A stretch of DNA of 64,000 nt, from contig NZ_JAHBAH010000001.1 of assembly GCF_020510425.1 (NCBI RefSeq), positions 1,655,001-1,719,000 on the forward strand. Direction: 5' to 3'. Positions 57,145 to 64,000 of this stretch are shown here, piece by piece; positions within the stretch are counted from its first letter, which is position 1; every line of letters begins with the position of its first letter. Both the position numbers and the translations under genes were made by a program. The notes below the pieces were generated by a model. The model saw only the letters and a program-made list of their open reading frames with translations. It was not told the origin of the DNA and made no database searches. Source of the stretch: Quatrionicoccus australiensis (GTDB taxonomy: Bacteria; Pseudomonadota; Gammaproteobacteria; Burkholderiales; Rhodocyclaceae).

Positions 57145-59148
57145 TCAGTGCGCGCCGAGCTGCCCCTGCGCCTCGTCGGCGCTTTCGTAGAGATGCGGCG
57201 TGATCTGCTGGCGCGCCAGCGCTTCGCCCAGTTTGAGACGCATGAAGGAACTCGCCGTGTAGCGCGTGACGTGATGGTAGTGGCGCGCCATGATGCCCTT
57301 GACGACGGCGATGTAGTCGTCGATCAGTTCGGGCGCGATGGCGAAGCGGTCGTAATTGACGATGGCGTTGACCTTGTGACCGAGCGGCGCGAGGTGCGCC
57401 TCGACCGCCTCGAGAATGCGCGCGATATCACTCGCACTGCGTACCGAGAGGCCGGCGAAATCGACGAAGAACAGGTTCTGCGCAGCATCGTAGGAAAGAC
57501 GCTCGGCGAGCGGCCGCTCCAGCATGTCGGGGCGCAGGCTCATCAGTTCCTCGGTGAAGATGCGCGCATCCATCAAGGCCGGTGGCTGCGGCATCAGCGG
57601 CTGGAAGTCCATGCGGTCGAGGATGTCCTTCTGCAGATCGACGCCGGGCGCAATCTCGATCAGTTCGAGGCCGGCCGCCGTCAGGCGGAAGACGCAGCGC
57701 TCGGTGATGTAGAGCACGCTCTTGCCGACCTTGGCCGCCTGCGAACCGCTGAAGGTGCGGTGCTCGACTTCATCGACGAACTTGACCGAGGCGCCGTCCT
57801 GCAAAATGGCCAGTTTTCCGGCGTTGACCGCTACGTCGAGATTGCCGGCGGTAAAGGTGCCAACGAAGACGACTTTCTTGGCTTTCTGCGAGATGTTGAT
57901 GAAACCGCCGGCGCCGGCCAGGCGCGGGCCGAATTTCGAGACATTGAGATTGCCTTCCTTGTCAGCCTGGGCCAGGCCGAGAAAGGCAATGTCGAGACCG
58001 CCGCCGTCGTAGAAGTCAAACTGGCTGGGCTGGTCGATGATCGCCTGGGCATTGGTCGCGGCGCCGAAACTCAGGCCGCCGGCCGGCACACCGCCGATCA
58101 CGCCGGGTTCGGCGGTCAGGGTGAGCAGGTCGATGACCTGTTCCTCGGCGGCGACACTGGCCACACCTTCCGGCATGCCGATGCCGAGATTGACCACGGC
58201 GTTCGCCGTCAGCTCGAGCGCCGCGCGGCGCGCGATGATCTTGCGCTCGCTCATCGGCATCGCGGGAATCGCCGACATCGGCACCTTGAGCTCGCCGGCG
58301 AAGGCCGCGCTGTAAGGCTCGCTGAAAGTCTGCATGTGATATTCCGGCTTTTCGGCAACCACGACGCAGTCGACCAGGATGCCGGGAATCTTCACCTGGC
58401 GCGGGTTGAGCGTGCCGCGTTCGGCAATGCGCTCGACCTGGGCGATGACCAGGCCGCCCGAATTGCGCGCCGCCATCGCGATCGCCTGCGCTTCCAGGGT
58501 CAGCGCTTCCTTCTCCATGGTGATGTTGCCGTCCGGATCGGCCGTCGTGCCGCGGATGATGCCGACATGGATGGGGAAGGCCTTGTAGAACAGGTATTCC
58601 TCGCCGTCGATTTCCATCAGGCGGACAAGATCGGCCGTCGTCTTCTCGTTGAGCTTGCCGCCGCCGAAACGCGGATCGACGAAGGTGCCGAGGCCGACGC
58701 TGGTGATCGAGCCCGGCTTGCCGGCCGCGATGTCGCGAAAGAGATGCGCGATCACGCCCTGCGGCAGGTTGTAGGCCTCGATGCGATTGGCCACGGCCAG
58801 TTGCTGCAACTTCGGCACCAGGCCCCAGTGGCCGCCGATGACCCGCGCCACCAAGCCGTCGTGGCCGAGATGGTTGAGGCCGCGTTCCTTGCCGTCACCC
58901 TGCCCGGCCGCGTAAACCAGGGTCAGGTTGCGCGGGCTGCCGAGGCCGTGAATGTCGCGTTCGACCGCCTCGAGAAAGCGCTCCTCGAGCGCCACGGCAA
59001 TGTTCTCGGCAAAACCGATGCCGACGAAACCGCCGGTGGCAACGGTGTCGCCGTCCTTGATCAGACGAACGGCGTCGGCGGCCGATACCACCTTGCCGGT
59101 ATCGGAAGCACGCAACGAACTCGCCATCGGGTGACGGGAAAGGGCCAT
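57145..59148 (-). CDS. Acetate/propionate-type CoA-transferase with C-terminal extension
   Basis: A 667-residue family I CoA-transferase resembling YdiF/acetate CoA-transferase. It moves CoA between short-chain acyl-CoA and acetate or related acids. Both halves are fused: alpha with [26 protein letters not shown], beta with [18 protein letters not shown] and the catalytic Glu in [15 protein letters not shown]. YdiF ends near residue 530 at an MDARIF-like site; here about 135 more residues follow (including [27 protein letters not shown]), which I cannot assign. AGGAG lies eight bases before ATG 59148. It follows the GntP-type permease by 34 bases, probably in one transcript. Confidence 0.88.
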   Translation of the reverse strand: MALSRHPMASSLRASDTGKVVSAADAVRLIKDGDTVATGGFVGIGFAENIAVALEERFLEAVERDIHGLGSPRNLTLVYAAGQGDGKERGLNHLGHDGLVARVIGGHWGLVPKLQQLAVANRIEAYNLPQGVIAHLFRDIAAGKPGSITSVGLGTFVDPRFGGGKLNEKTTADLVRLMEIDGEEYLFYKAFPIHVGIIRGTTADPDGNITMEKEALTLEAQAIAMAARNSGGLVIAQVERIAERGTLNPRQVKIPGILVDCVVVAEKPEYHMQTFSEPYSAAFAGELKVPMSAIPAMPMSERKIIARRAALELTANAVVNLGIGMPEGVASVAAEEQVIDLLTLTAEPGVIGGVPAGGLSFGAATNAQAIIDQPSQFDFYDGGGLDIAFLGLAQADKEGNLNVSKFGPRLAGAGGFINISQKAKKVVFVGTFTAGNLDVAVNAGKLAILQDGASVKFVDEVEHRTFSGSQAAKVGKSVLYITERCVFRLTAAGLELIEIAPGVDLQKDILDRMDFQPLMPQPPALMDARIFTEELMSLRPDMLERPLAERLSYDAAQNLFFVDFAGLSVRSASDIARILEAVEAHLAPLGHKVNAIVNYDRFAIAPELIDDYIAVVKGIMARHYHHVTRYTASSFMRLKLGEALARQQITPHLYESADEAQGQLGAH

Positions 59149-59182
59149 GATCAATCTCCTCGCTATTTGTTTTTATCGCTGA

Positions 59183-60580
59183 TCAGACAATACCAGTCAT
59201 GTAGAACACGGCAATCACCACGAAGACAGCCAGCGTCTTGATGCAGGTGATGGCGAAGATGTCCTTGTACGACTGGCGATGGGTCAGGCCGGTCACCGCC
59301 AGCAGCGTGATGACGGCGCCGTTGTGCGGCAGCGTATCCATGCCGCCGGAAGCCATCGAGGCCACCCGGTGGAAAACCTCGAGCGGAATGCCGGCCGCCT
59401 GCGCATTGGCGATGAAGGTATCGGCCATTGCTGCCAGCGCGATGCCCATGCCGCCGGAAGCGGAACCGGTGATGCCGGCCAGCGCGGTGACGGTGATGGC
59501 TTCGTTGATCAGCGGATTCGGAATCGAACCCAACGCATTGGCGACCACGAGGAAGCCCGGCAGCGCGGCGATCACGGCACCGAAACCGTACTCGGAAGCG
59601 GTGTTCATGGTGGCGAGCAGGGCGCCGCCGATGGCGTTCTTGCTGCCTTCGGCAAACTTGGCTGAAACGGCGCGCCAGCCGAAGATGAAGACGGTGGCAA
59701 TACCGACCAGCAGGGCACCTTCAACGGCCCAGATGGCGGCGACTGCCTTGGTTTGCTGCACCACCGGGGCGGCCTTGCCGATCACCGCCGGAATGAAGGA
59801 AACCTTCTCGCCATAGAGCAGCGGGATGGCATTGGTGAACACCTTGTTCATGACGCCGACCATGACCAGCGGCAGGATGGCGATCAGCGGGTGAACCAGC
59901 TTTTCGTGCTCGAAGGCTTCCGGCTCGTTGCTGTGACCGTCACCATAACCTTCACCGGCGGCAGCCGCACGCCGGCGACACCATTCGAGATAGGAAATAC
60001 CGCAGACCAGGATGAACAGCGCGCCTATCGTCCCCAGCCACGGTGCGGCATAGATATCGGTCTTGAAGAAAGTGGTCGGGATGATGTTCTGGATCTGCGG
60101 CGTACCGGGCAGGGAATCCATCGTGAAGGTGAAGGCGCCGAGCGCAATCGTGCCCGGAATCAGGCGCTTCGGAATGCCGCCCTGACGGAACATTTCAGCG
60201 GCAAACGGATAGACCGCGAAGACCACGACGAACAGCGAGACGCCGCCATAGGTCAGCAGGCCGCAGACGACGACAATGGCCAGCATCGCCCGTTCCCGCC
60301 CGATCAGGTTGATCACCGAGGCGACAATCGCCTTCGAAAAACCGGACAGCTCGATCACCTTGCCGAACACCGCACCCAGCAGGAAGACCGGGAAGAAGTT
60401 CTTCACGAAACCGACCATCTTGTCCATGAACAGGCCGGTAAACATCGGCGCGACCAGGCTGGGGTCGATCAACAGAACGGCGCCAAGGGCGCAGATGGGA
60501 GCAAAAAGAATGACGCTGTAGCCACGATAGGCGACGAGCATCAGGCAGGCCAGGGCGGCCAGAACGATCAGAAAGTCCAC
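59183..60580 (-). CDS. GntP family permease
   Basis: A 465-residue inner-membrane symporter of the GntP/Gnt family with about twelve hydrophobic segments. Family regions are FPVFLLGAVFGKVIELSGFSKAIV, CGLLTYGGVSLFVVVFAVYPFA, FTFTMDSLPGTPQIQNIIPTTFFKT and GITGSASGGMGIAL. Members carry gluconate, other sugar acids, hydroxybutyrate or short-chain acids; pairing with a CoA-transferase points to a short-chain organic acid. The start is GTG at 60580, with GGAG seven bases upstream. A sigma-54 promoter lies just before it. Confidence 0.88.
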   Translation of the reverse strand: MDFLIVLAALACLMLVAYRGYSVILFAPICALGAVLLIDPSLVAPMFTGLFMDKMVGFVKNFFPVFLLGAVFGKVIELSGFSKAIVASVINLIGRERAMLAIVVVCGLLTYGGVSLFVVVFAVYPFAAEMFRQGGIPKRLIPGTIALGAFTFTMDSLPGTPQIQNIIPTTFFKTDIYAAPWLGTIGALFILVCGISYLEWCRRRAAAAGEGYGDGHSNEPEAFEHEKLVHPLIAILPLVMVGVMNKVFTNAIPLLYGEKVSFIPAVIGKAAPVVQQTKAVAAIWAVEGALLVGIATVFIFGWRAVSAKFAEGSKNAIGGALLATMNTASEYGFGAVIAALPGFLVVANALGSIPNPLINEAITVTALAGITGSASGGMGIALAAMADTFIANAQAAGIPLEVFHRVASMASGGMDTLPHNGAVITLLAVTGLTHRQSYKDIFAITCIKTLAVFVVIAVFYMTGIV

Positions 60581-60620
60581 TGTTGTCTCCTTTGGATTTT
60601 ATTGCGGAGCAACCCTCAGT

Positions 60621-60636
60621 GCACGGCCCATGCCAG
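60621..60636 (-). promoter_or_regulatory. Sigma-54 (-24/-12) promoter of the gntP-CoA-transferase operon
   Basis: On the minus strand CTGGCATGGGCCGTGC has GG and GC exactly ten bases apart, almost identical to the aspA promoter (one base differs). The start would be near 60609, about 30 bases before the GTG start of the permease. Confidence 0.78.
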
Positions 60637-60711
60637 CATGTTCAAGTCTTTGAATCGGCTGGATATCACCATTTTTCCGATGCCGGGGACTTCCCGCTTC
60701 TGTCAGCCGGT

Positions 60712-60739
60712 CCGGACATTGTGTCCGCAATGACGGACA
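60712..60739 (-). promoter_or_regulatory. Palindromic upstream activating site
   Basis: Half-sites CGGACA (60713-60718), TGTCCG (60722-60727) and CGGACA (60734-60739) alternate in orientation. TGTCCG-N6-CGGACA makes an 18-base inverted repeat centred about 120 bases upstream of the predicted sigma-54 start. They lie just past the stop codon of the activator gene, which is their likely ligand. Confidence 0.58.
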
Positions 60740-60741
60740 GC

Positions 60742-62145
60742 TCAAGCTGCGTGCGCGTCCACACCCAGTATGGCGATCTTCTCGTAAAGTGCGGCGCGCG
60801 AAATACCCAGCAGGCGGGCCGCCTGGACCTTGTTGCCATGGCTGTTGCGCAAGGCGGCAAGAATCGCGGCACGTTCGGCGCTGGCCACCGCCTCGGCGAT
60901 GCCGATCACGTTGCCACCAGCGAAACTCGCTGGCGCTTTCGGGGTCGGCATGACCAGGTCGAGATCCTCGGCCTCGAGCACATCGCCATCACTCATCAGC
61001 AGCGCCCGTTCGAGTACGTTGGCCAGCTCCCGGACATTGCCCGGCCAGTCGTGCTGTTGCAACCGACTCAGCGCCGCCAGGCTGATCCCGTGCGGAGCCA
61101 TGCCCTGCAGGCGGCAGATCGACTCGATCAGATGTTCGGCCAGCAAGGCCATGTCTTCCGGCCGGTCGCGCAGGGCCGGAGTGCGCAGCAGGATGACGTT
61201 CAGCCGGTAATAGAGGTCGGCGCGGAAGCTGCCGGCAGCAACCATTTCTTCCAGATTGCGGCTGGTCGCGGCGATGATGCGGACATCGACCGCAATCAGC
61301 TTGTTCGAACCGACCGGCTCGAACTCGCGCTCCTGCAGGGCGCGCAACAACTTGGCCTGGAGCGCCAGCGACATGTCGCCGATTTCATCGAGAAACAGCG
61401 TTCCGCCATCGGCCAGCTTGAACTTGCCGTCACGGCCGCGCCGCTCGGCGCCGGTGAATGCGCCCGGCGCCACACCGAAGAATTCGGCTTCAAGCAGGTT
61501 TTCCGGCACCGCAGCAATGTTGACCGCAACGAAGGGGCTGTTGGCGCGCGGACTGGCGGCATGCACTGCCTGCGCCAGCAATTCCTTGCCGGTACCGGTT
61601 TCACCGAGGATCAACACCGACGAAGAAGTCCGCGACGCCCGCCGGGCGGCCTGCTTGAGATTGCTGCAGGCCGGTCCGGCGCCGATGAAGCTGGAAAAGG
61701 TGTATTTGGTACGCCGGGCATCGGCCAGCTTGCGCTCGGCCTCAGCCAGGTCCAGACGCAGCTTCTGATAGCGGCTGACCACCGGTGCCAGATGACGCAG
61801 GTCGTCGAAAATCATGAAGCCGACCCCGCCAACGACGGTGCCCTCGGCATTGCGCAGCGGCAGACGGGTGACGACAAAGGAGTCACCCTCGAAATCCATG
61901 ACATCGAGCATGATCGGCCGGCCACACTCGACCACCTGGCGCATCTGGCTGTTCGGGATGATCTTCTCGACTGGCTGCCCGATCATCGCCGCCGGGTCGG
62001 CGATATGCAGGCGGCGCGGGTAGTGATCGTTCATCCAGACCACATTGGCGCTGGCATCGACAATCACCACACCGGCACAGACATCGGCAAAATGCGCCAA
62101 CAGCGACTGGTTGGCCAGTAATTGAAGCTCTTCCCGGGTAGTCAT
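60742..62145 (-). CDS. Sigma-54-dependent Fis-family regulator with PAS sensor
   Basis: A 467-residue enhancer-binding protein. An N-terminal PAS-like domain (about 15-120: LAHFADVCAGVVIVDASANVVWMNDHYPRRL) senses an unknown signal. The AAA+ domain has Walker A GETGTGKELLAQAVH, the sigma-54 loop PGAFTGAERRG, Walker B GGTLFLDEIGDM and an R-rich sensor region (RIIAATSRNLEEM). A Fis-type helix-turn-helix ends it (GNKVQAARLLGISRAALYEKIAILG). There is no receiver domain. It sits directly upstream of the gntP-CoA-transferase operon, which has a sigma-54 promoter. It follows the CBS gene by ten bases, so the two are probably cotranscribed. Confidence 0.92.
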   Translation of the reverse strand: MTTREELQLLANQSLLAHFADVCAGVVIVDASANVVWMNDHYPRRLHIADPAAMIGQPVEKIIPNSQMRQVVECGRPIMLDVMDFEGDSFVVTRLPLRNAEGTVVGGVGFMIFDDLRHLAPVVSRYQKLRLDLAEAERKLADARRTKYTFSSFIGAGPACSNLKQAARRASRTSSSVLILGETGTGKELLAQAVHAASPRANSPFVAVNIAAVPENLLEAEFFGVAPGAFTGAERRGRDGKFKLADGGTLFLDEIGDMSLALQAKLLRALQEREFEPVGSNKLIAVDVRIIAATSRNLEEMVAAGSFRADLYYRLNVILLRTPALRDRPEDMALLAEHLIESICRLQGMAPHGISLAALSRLQQHDWPGNVRELANVLERALLMSDGDVLEAEDLDLVMPTPKAPASFAGGNVIGIAEAVASAERAAILAALRNSHGNKVQAARLLGISRAALYEKIAILGVDAHAA

Positions 62146-62155
62146 CTGGACGTGG

Positions 62156-62740
62156 TCAGTTGGCGAGCGCGGCTTCGATTTCGGCAAAGGTCGAGGCCAG
62201 CTCGAAACCCAGGACCGGCACGCCAAGCAGGCGGCCGATCTGGGTCGCCGAGAAGATGCCGCGCACGCGGGGCAGACCGGTTGCCGGATCGACGTCTTCC
62301 ACCATGATGTGCTGCCGGCCCTGGTTCTTCAGGGCATTGAGGATGTCGATGACACGGGCGTGCATCACTTCGTTGAGATAGAGCGTGTCGATATTGGCGA
62401 GCGGACACATCAGGTCCTTGACCGTCAGATCGTCGCGTTTGCCATTGCGGGCCTGGGCCAGTTGCAACGGCCGTTCGCCGAGGATGTCGCGGGCGGTGAT
62501 CAGTCCCAGCACCTCTTCATCGGCGCTAACCACCATCAACAGGCGGACGCCACGCGAAATCATCGTGGCATTGGCTTCCGGCAGCGAAGCCGCGGCGCTG
62601 ATCGTAACCGCATGCACGCGGGAAAAGTCAGTCATCGCCTCGATCGCCGGCGAATCGGCGCCGACCTGGTTGTAACCGGAGGTACACAGGGTGGCGTTGG
62701 AAGATAGCTTGTGCGTACGCACTTTGGTAGAAAGTGTCAT
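62156..62740 (-). CDS. CBS domain protein
   Basis: A 194-residue cytoplasmic protein built around a CBS pair (Bateman module), which binds adenine nucleotides or SAM. The first CBS motif is readable as LPEANATMISRGVRLLMVVSADEEVLGLITARDIL; the second as RVIDILNALKNQGRQHIMVEDVDPATGLPRVRGIFSATQIGRLLG. No effector domain is fused. GGAG lies ten bases before ATG 62740. Its place directly ahead of the PAS/sigma-54 activator suggests it feeds an energy or metabolite signal to that regulator, which is inference. Confidence 0.88.
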   Translation of the reverse strand: MTLSTKVRTHKLSSNATLCTSGYNQVGADSPAIEAMTDFSRVHAVTISAAASLPEANATMISRGVRLLMVVSADEEVLGLITARDILGERPLQLAQARNGKRDDLTVKDLMCPLANIDTLYLNEVMHARVIDILNALKNQGRQHIMVEDVDPATGLPRVRGIFSATQIGRLLGVPVLGFELASTFAEIEAALAN

Positions 62741-62962
62741 GTCTCGACTCCATTGGTCTGTTGTTTTTGGCCGCAGCGGCAAGCGCAACGGCAGCAGGCG
62801 GCAAGCTGGTCTTATTGTTCCCGACGCCCGCTTGCAGTATTGGCAGAAGCGACAGGCTTGACAAGGGGGGCGCGGGAAAACCCTAAGAGCAAAAACCCGA
62901 CGTCACAACACGCATTTCAAGCTATTCCCGTTGGCGCCCTAAGCCGCTAGAATAGACGGCAT

Positions 62963-63038
62963 GGGGGCGTAGCTCAGTTGGGAGAGCGATTGGTTCGCAA
63001 TCAATAGGTCGGCGGTTCGATCCCGCCCGTCTCCACCA
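62963..63038 (+). tRNA. tRNA-Ala (anticodon CGC)
   Basis: A 76-base cloverleaf including the encoded CCA. The acceptor is GGGGGCG with CGTCTCC and A73; the D arm is GCTC-loop-GAGC; the anticodon stem is ATTGG/TCAAT with loop TTCGCAA, giving CGC; the T arm is GGCGG-TTCGATC-CCGCC. The G3-U70 wobble pair that defines alanine tRNAs is present, confirming the identity. A TAGAAT -10 box lies at 62948-62953 with only a weak -35. Confidence 0.95.
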
Positions 63039-63132
63039 TGCATGACCTTGCATGCATGCTCAGGTTTTCGCAGCTGCGGAAACAAAAATGTCCGCTCGCG
63101 GCGGACATTCGCTACCCGGACAAAAACAGCAA

Positions 63133-63555
63133 TCAGCGCCGCTGCCGTGCATCATCGATCAGCGGTTTGAGCAGCAGATCGAACTTCATCATGTGCTGCA
63201 GCACCCAGCCGGAAACCTTGGGCGCCAGGAACTCCGCTGCACCATAGCCATCGGAAATCGAGGTCAGGTGTATCAGGGACATCTCGTTCATGATCGCGGT
63301 ATGGGCCGCAACATGCTGCTCGAACAATTCGCCCGGCAAGCCGATCTTTTTCATCAGTGCTTCTTCGTAATCGAAGTGCTGGGCCATTTTCCCGGTCAGC
63401 TCCGACATGATTTCATTGCACTTGTAGCCGGACACGTCGTCGGAAACTTTCTTCAATGCGTCCAGACACTCGAACAGCCCTTCGTGCTGACTATCGAGCA
63501 ATTGGCCACCTAGAACAAAGGGCGCCGGCAGGAAACGAAAACTTTGGCTGAACAT
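63133..63555 (-). CDS. Hemerythrin-like protein
   Basis: A 140-residue single-domain bacteriohemerythrin. The di-iron ligands are all visible: His in DSQHEGLFE, His and Glu in HFDYEE, HxxxH in EQHVAAH, and His with Asp in LQHMMKFD. Such proteins bind oxygen or NO reversibly and act in oxygen storage, delivery or sensing. ATG 63555 was chosen with AGGTG upstream; a GTG four codons earlier overlaps that site. No partner domain is fused, and the gene stands alone. Confidence 0.9.
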   Translation of the reverse strand: MFSQSFRFLPAPFVLGGQLLDSQHEGLFECLDALKKVSDDVSGYKCNEIMSELTGKMAQHFDYEEALMKKIGLPGELFEQHVAAHTAIMNEMSLIHLTSISDGYGAAEFLAPKVSGWVLQHMMKFDLLLKPLIDDARQRR

Positions 63556-63641
63556 GGAATTTATCACCTCAGGTGAGTCACCATAGCACGCACCAATCCG
63601 GTGCGCAAGCGGGGAGTGGCGCGCAAGGCATGAACCTGAAC

Positions 63642-64000
63642 TCAGGCCTGGCCGGCCCCCGCCACGGCGCGCCGCAGGCGGTCGGCGACGGCCGCCCAGG
63701 CCGGGGTTTCCGGCAGCGCTTCGACGGCAATCAGGTCGACACCGGCATGGTCCATGTCGCGCATGGCGGCATACAGACCGTGCGCGTAGCCGACCGGATC
63801 GGCCGGCAGCAGTTGCCAGGCGTGCGGCATGCCGGCTTGCGGCGGCTGGCTGTGGGCGATGACGCCGCAGCGGTCGCCCTTGTGACGCTGGGCATTGATG
63901 AAATCGAGCAGACGTTCGCCAGCGACCAGGCGCATCGGCGTCTGCGGCGCGTAATGTGCGGCCAGCGAGCCGGAGACGCGCGGCGCGCCGCTCGCCGTCT
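63642..64000 (-). CDS. Sua5/YwlC-type L-threonylcarbamoyladenylate synthase, C-terminal part
   Basis: The last ~119 codons of a gene running leftward from beyond the window. The frame stays open to the edge and reads SGSLAAHYAPQTPMRLV before LYAAMRDMDHAGVDLIAVEALP and WAAVADRLRRA. This matches the C-terminal Sua5 domain, with its HYAP linker, that follows the YrdC catalytic domain. Full-length members make threonylcarbamoyl-AMP for the tRNA t6A modification. The catalytic domain and start codon are outside the window, so the call rests on the Sua5 domain only. Confidence 0.82.
   Translation of the reverse strand, partial: TASGAPRVSGSLAAHYAPQTPMRLVAGERLLDFINAQRHKGDRCGVIAHSQPPQAGMPHAWQLLPADPVGYAHGLYAAMRDMDHAGVDLIAVEALPETPAWAAVADRLRRAVAGAGQA

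Noticed and set aside
62963..63038. tRNA-Ala 3' end as an integration site
   Set aside because: No integrase gene and no second copy of the tRNA end were seen nearby.

Overview
The window reads as a GC-rich betaproteobacterial chromosome, most likely Rhodocyclales (Dechloromonas/Azonexus-like). This is inferred from the 16S fragment, the gene families (Kup, TamA/TamB, HflX, TIGR03623-type repair protein) and a Neisseria-like type II-C CRISPR system. The species cannot be fixed from sequence alone. No transposase, integrase or prophage genes are visible.

Layout. 1-1200: the 5' part of a 16S rRNA gene on the minus strand, with its leader, boxA and promoter. 1.3-6.5 kb: housekeeping genes (heptose-1-phosphate adenylyltransferase, kup, HDOD protein, ssb, MFS permease). 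6.5-13.6 kb: a sigma-54-controlled C4-dicarboxylate/aspartate module (aspA, DAACS symporter, TSUP permease, DctB/DctD-type two-component system). 13.7-20.7 kb: an orphan addiction-module antitoxin, a 28-repeat CRISPR array, cas2, cas1, cas9 and a divergent tracrRNA, making a complete type II-C locus. 20.9-36 kb: uvrA with a LexA box, a periplasmic binding protein/diguanylate cyclase pair, an AddA/AddB-like helicase-nuclease pair with rlmA between them, a ComEA-like protein with a Pro/Ala-rich tail, and a patatin/beta-barrel (type Vd) protein. 36-44 kb: OmpA-family protein, a Gcr-type membrane protein, tamA and tamB. 44.3-52.6 kb: a Fic protein islet between two copies of the serC 3' end, then serC, an ATP-grasp-like protein, a diguanylate cyclase, hflX and a DUF2059 protein. 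52.8-57 kb: an RND efflux pair. 57-62.8 kb: a CoA-transferase/GntP permease operon with a sigma-54 promoter, its probable enhancer-binding regulator and a CBS protein. 62.9-64 kb: tRNA-Ala(CGC), a hemerythrin and a truncated Sua5-type gene.

How the parts work together. Two catabolic modules (aspA-dctA and gntP-CoA transferase) each pair a -24/-12 promoter and palindromic upstream sites with a nearby sigma-54 activator. The CRISPR array matches the Neisseria meningitidis repeat in the same orientation. It ends in an intrinsic terminator facing cas2, and its degenerate repeat lies at the far end next to the antitoxin gene. It is therefore probably transcribed rightward, convergent with cas9-cas1-cas2, and extended at the cas2-proximal end. 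The least ordinary features are the Cas9 with altered PAM-reading residues, the antitoxin abutting the array, and the Fic islet with its repeated TTAGTAGA-type operator motifs and duplicated serC tail.
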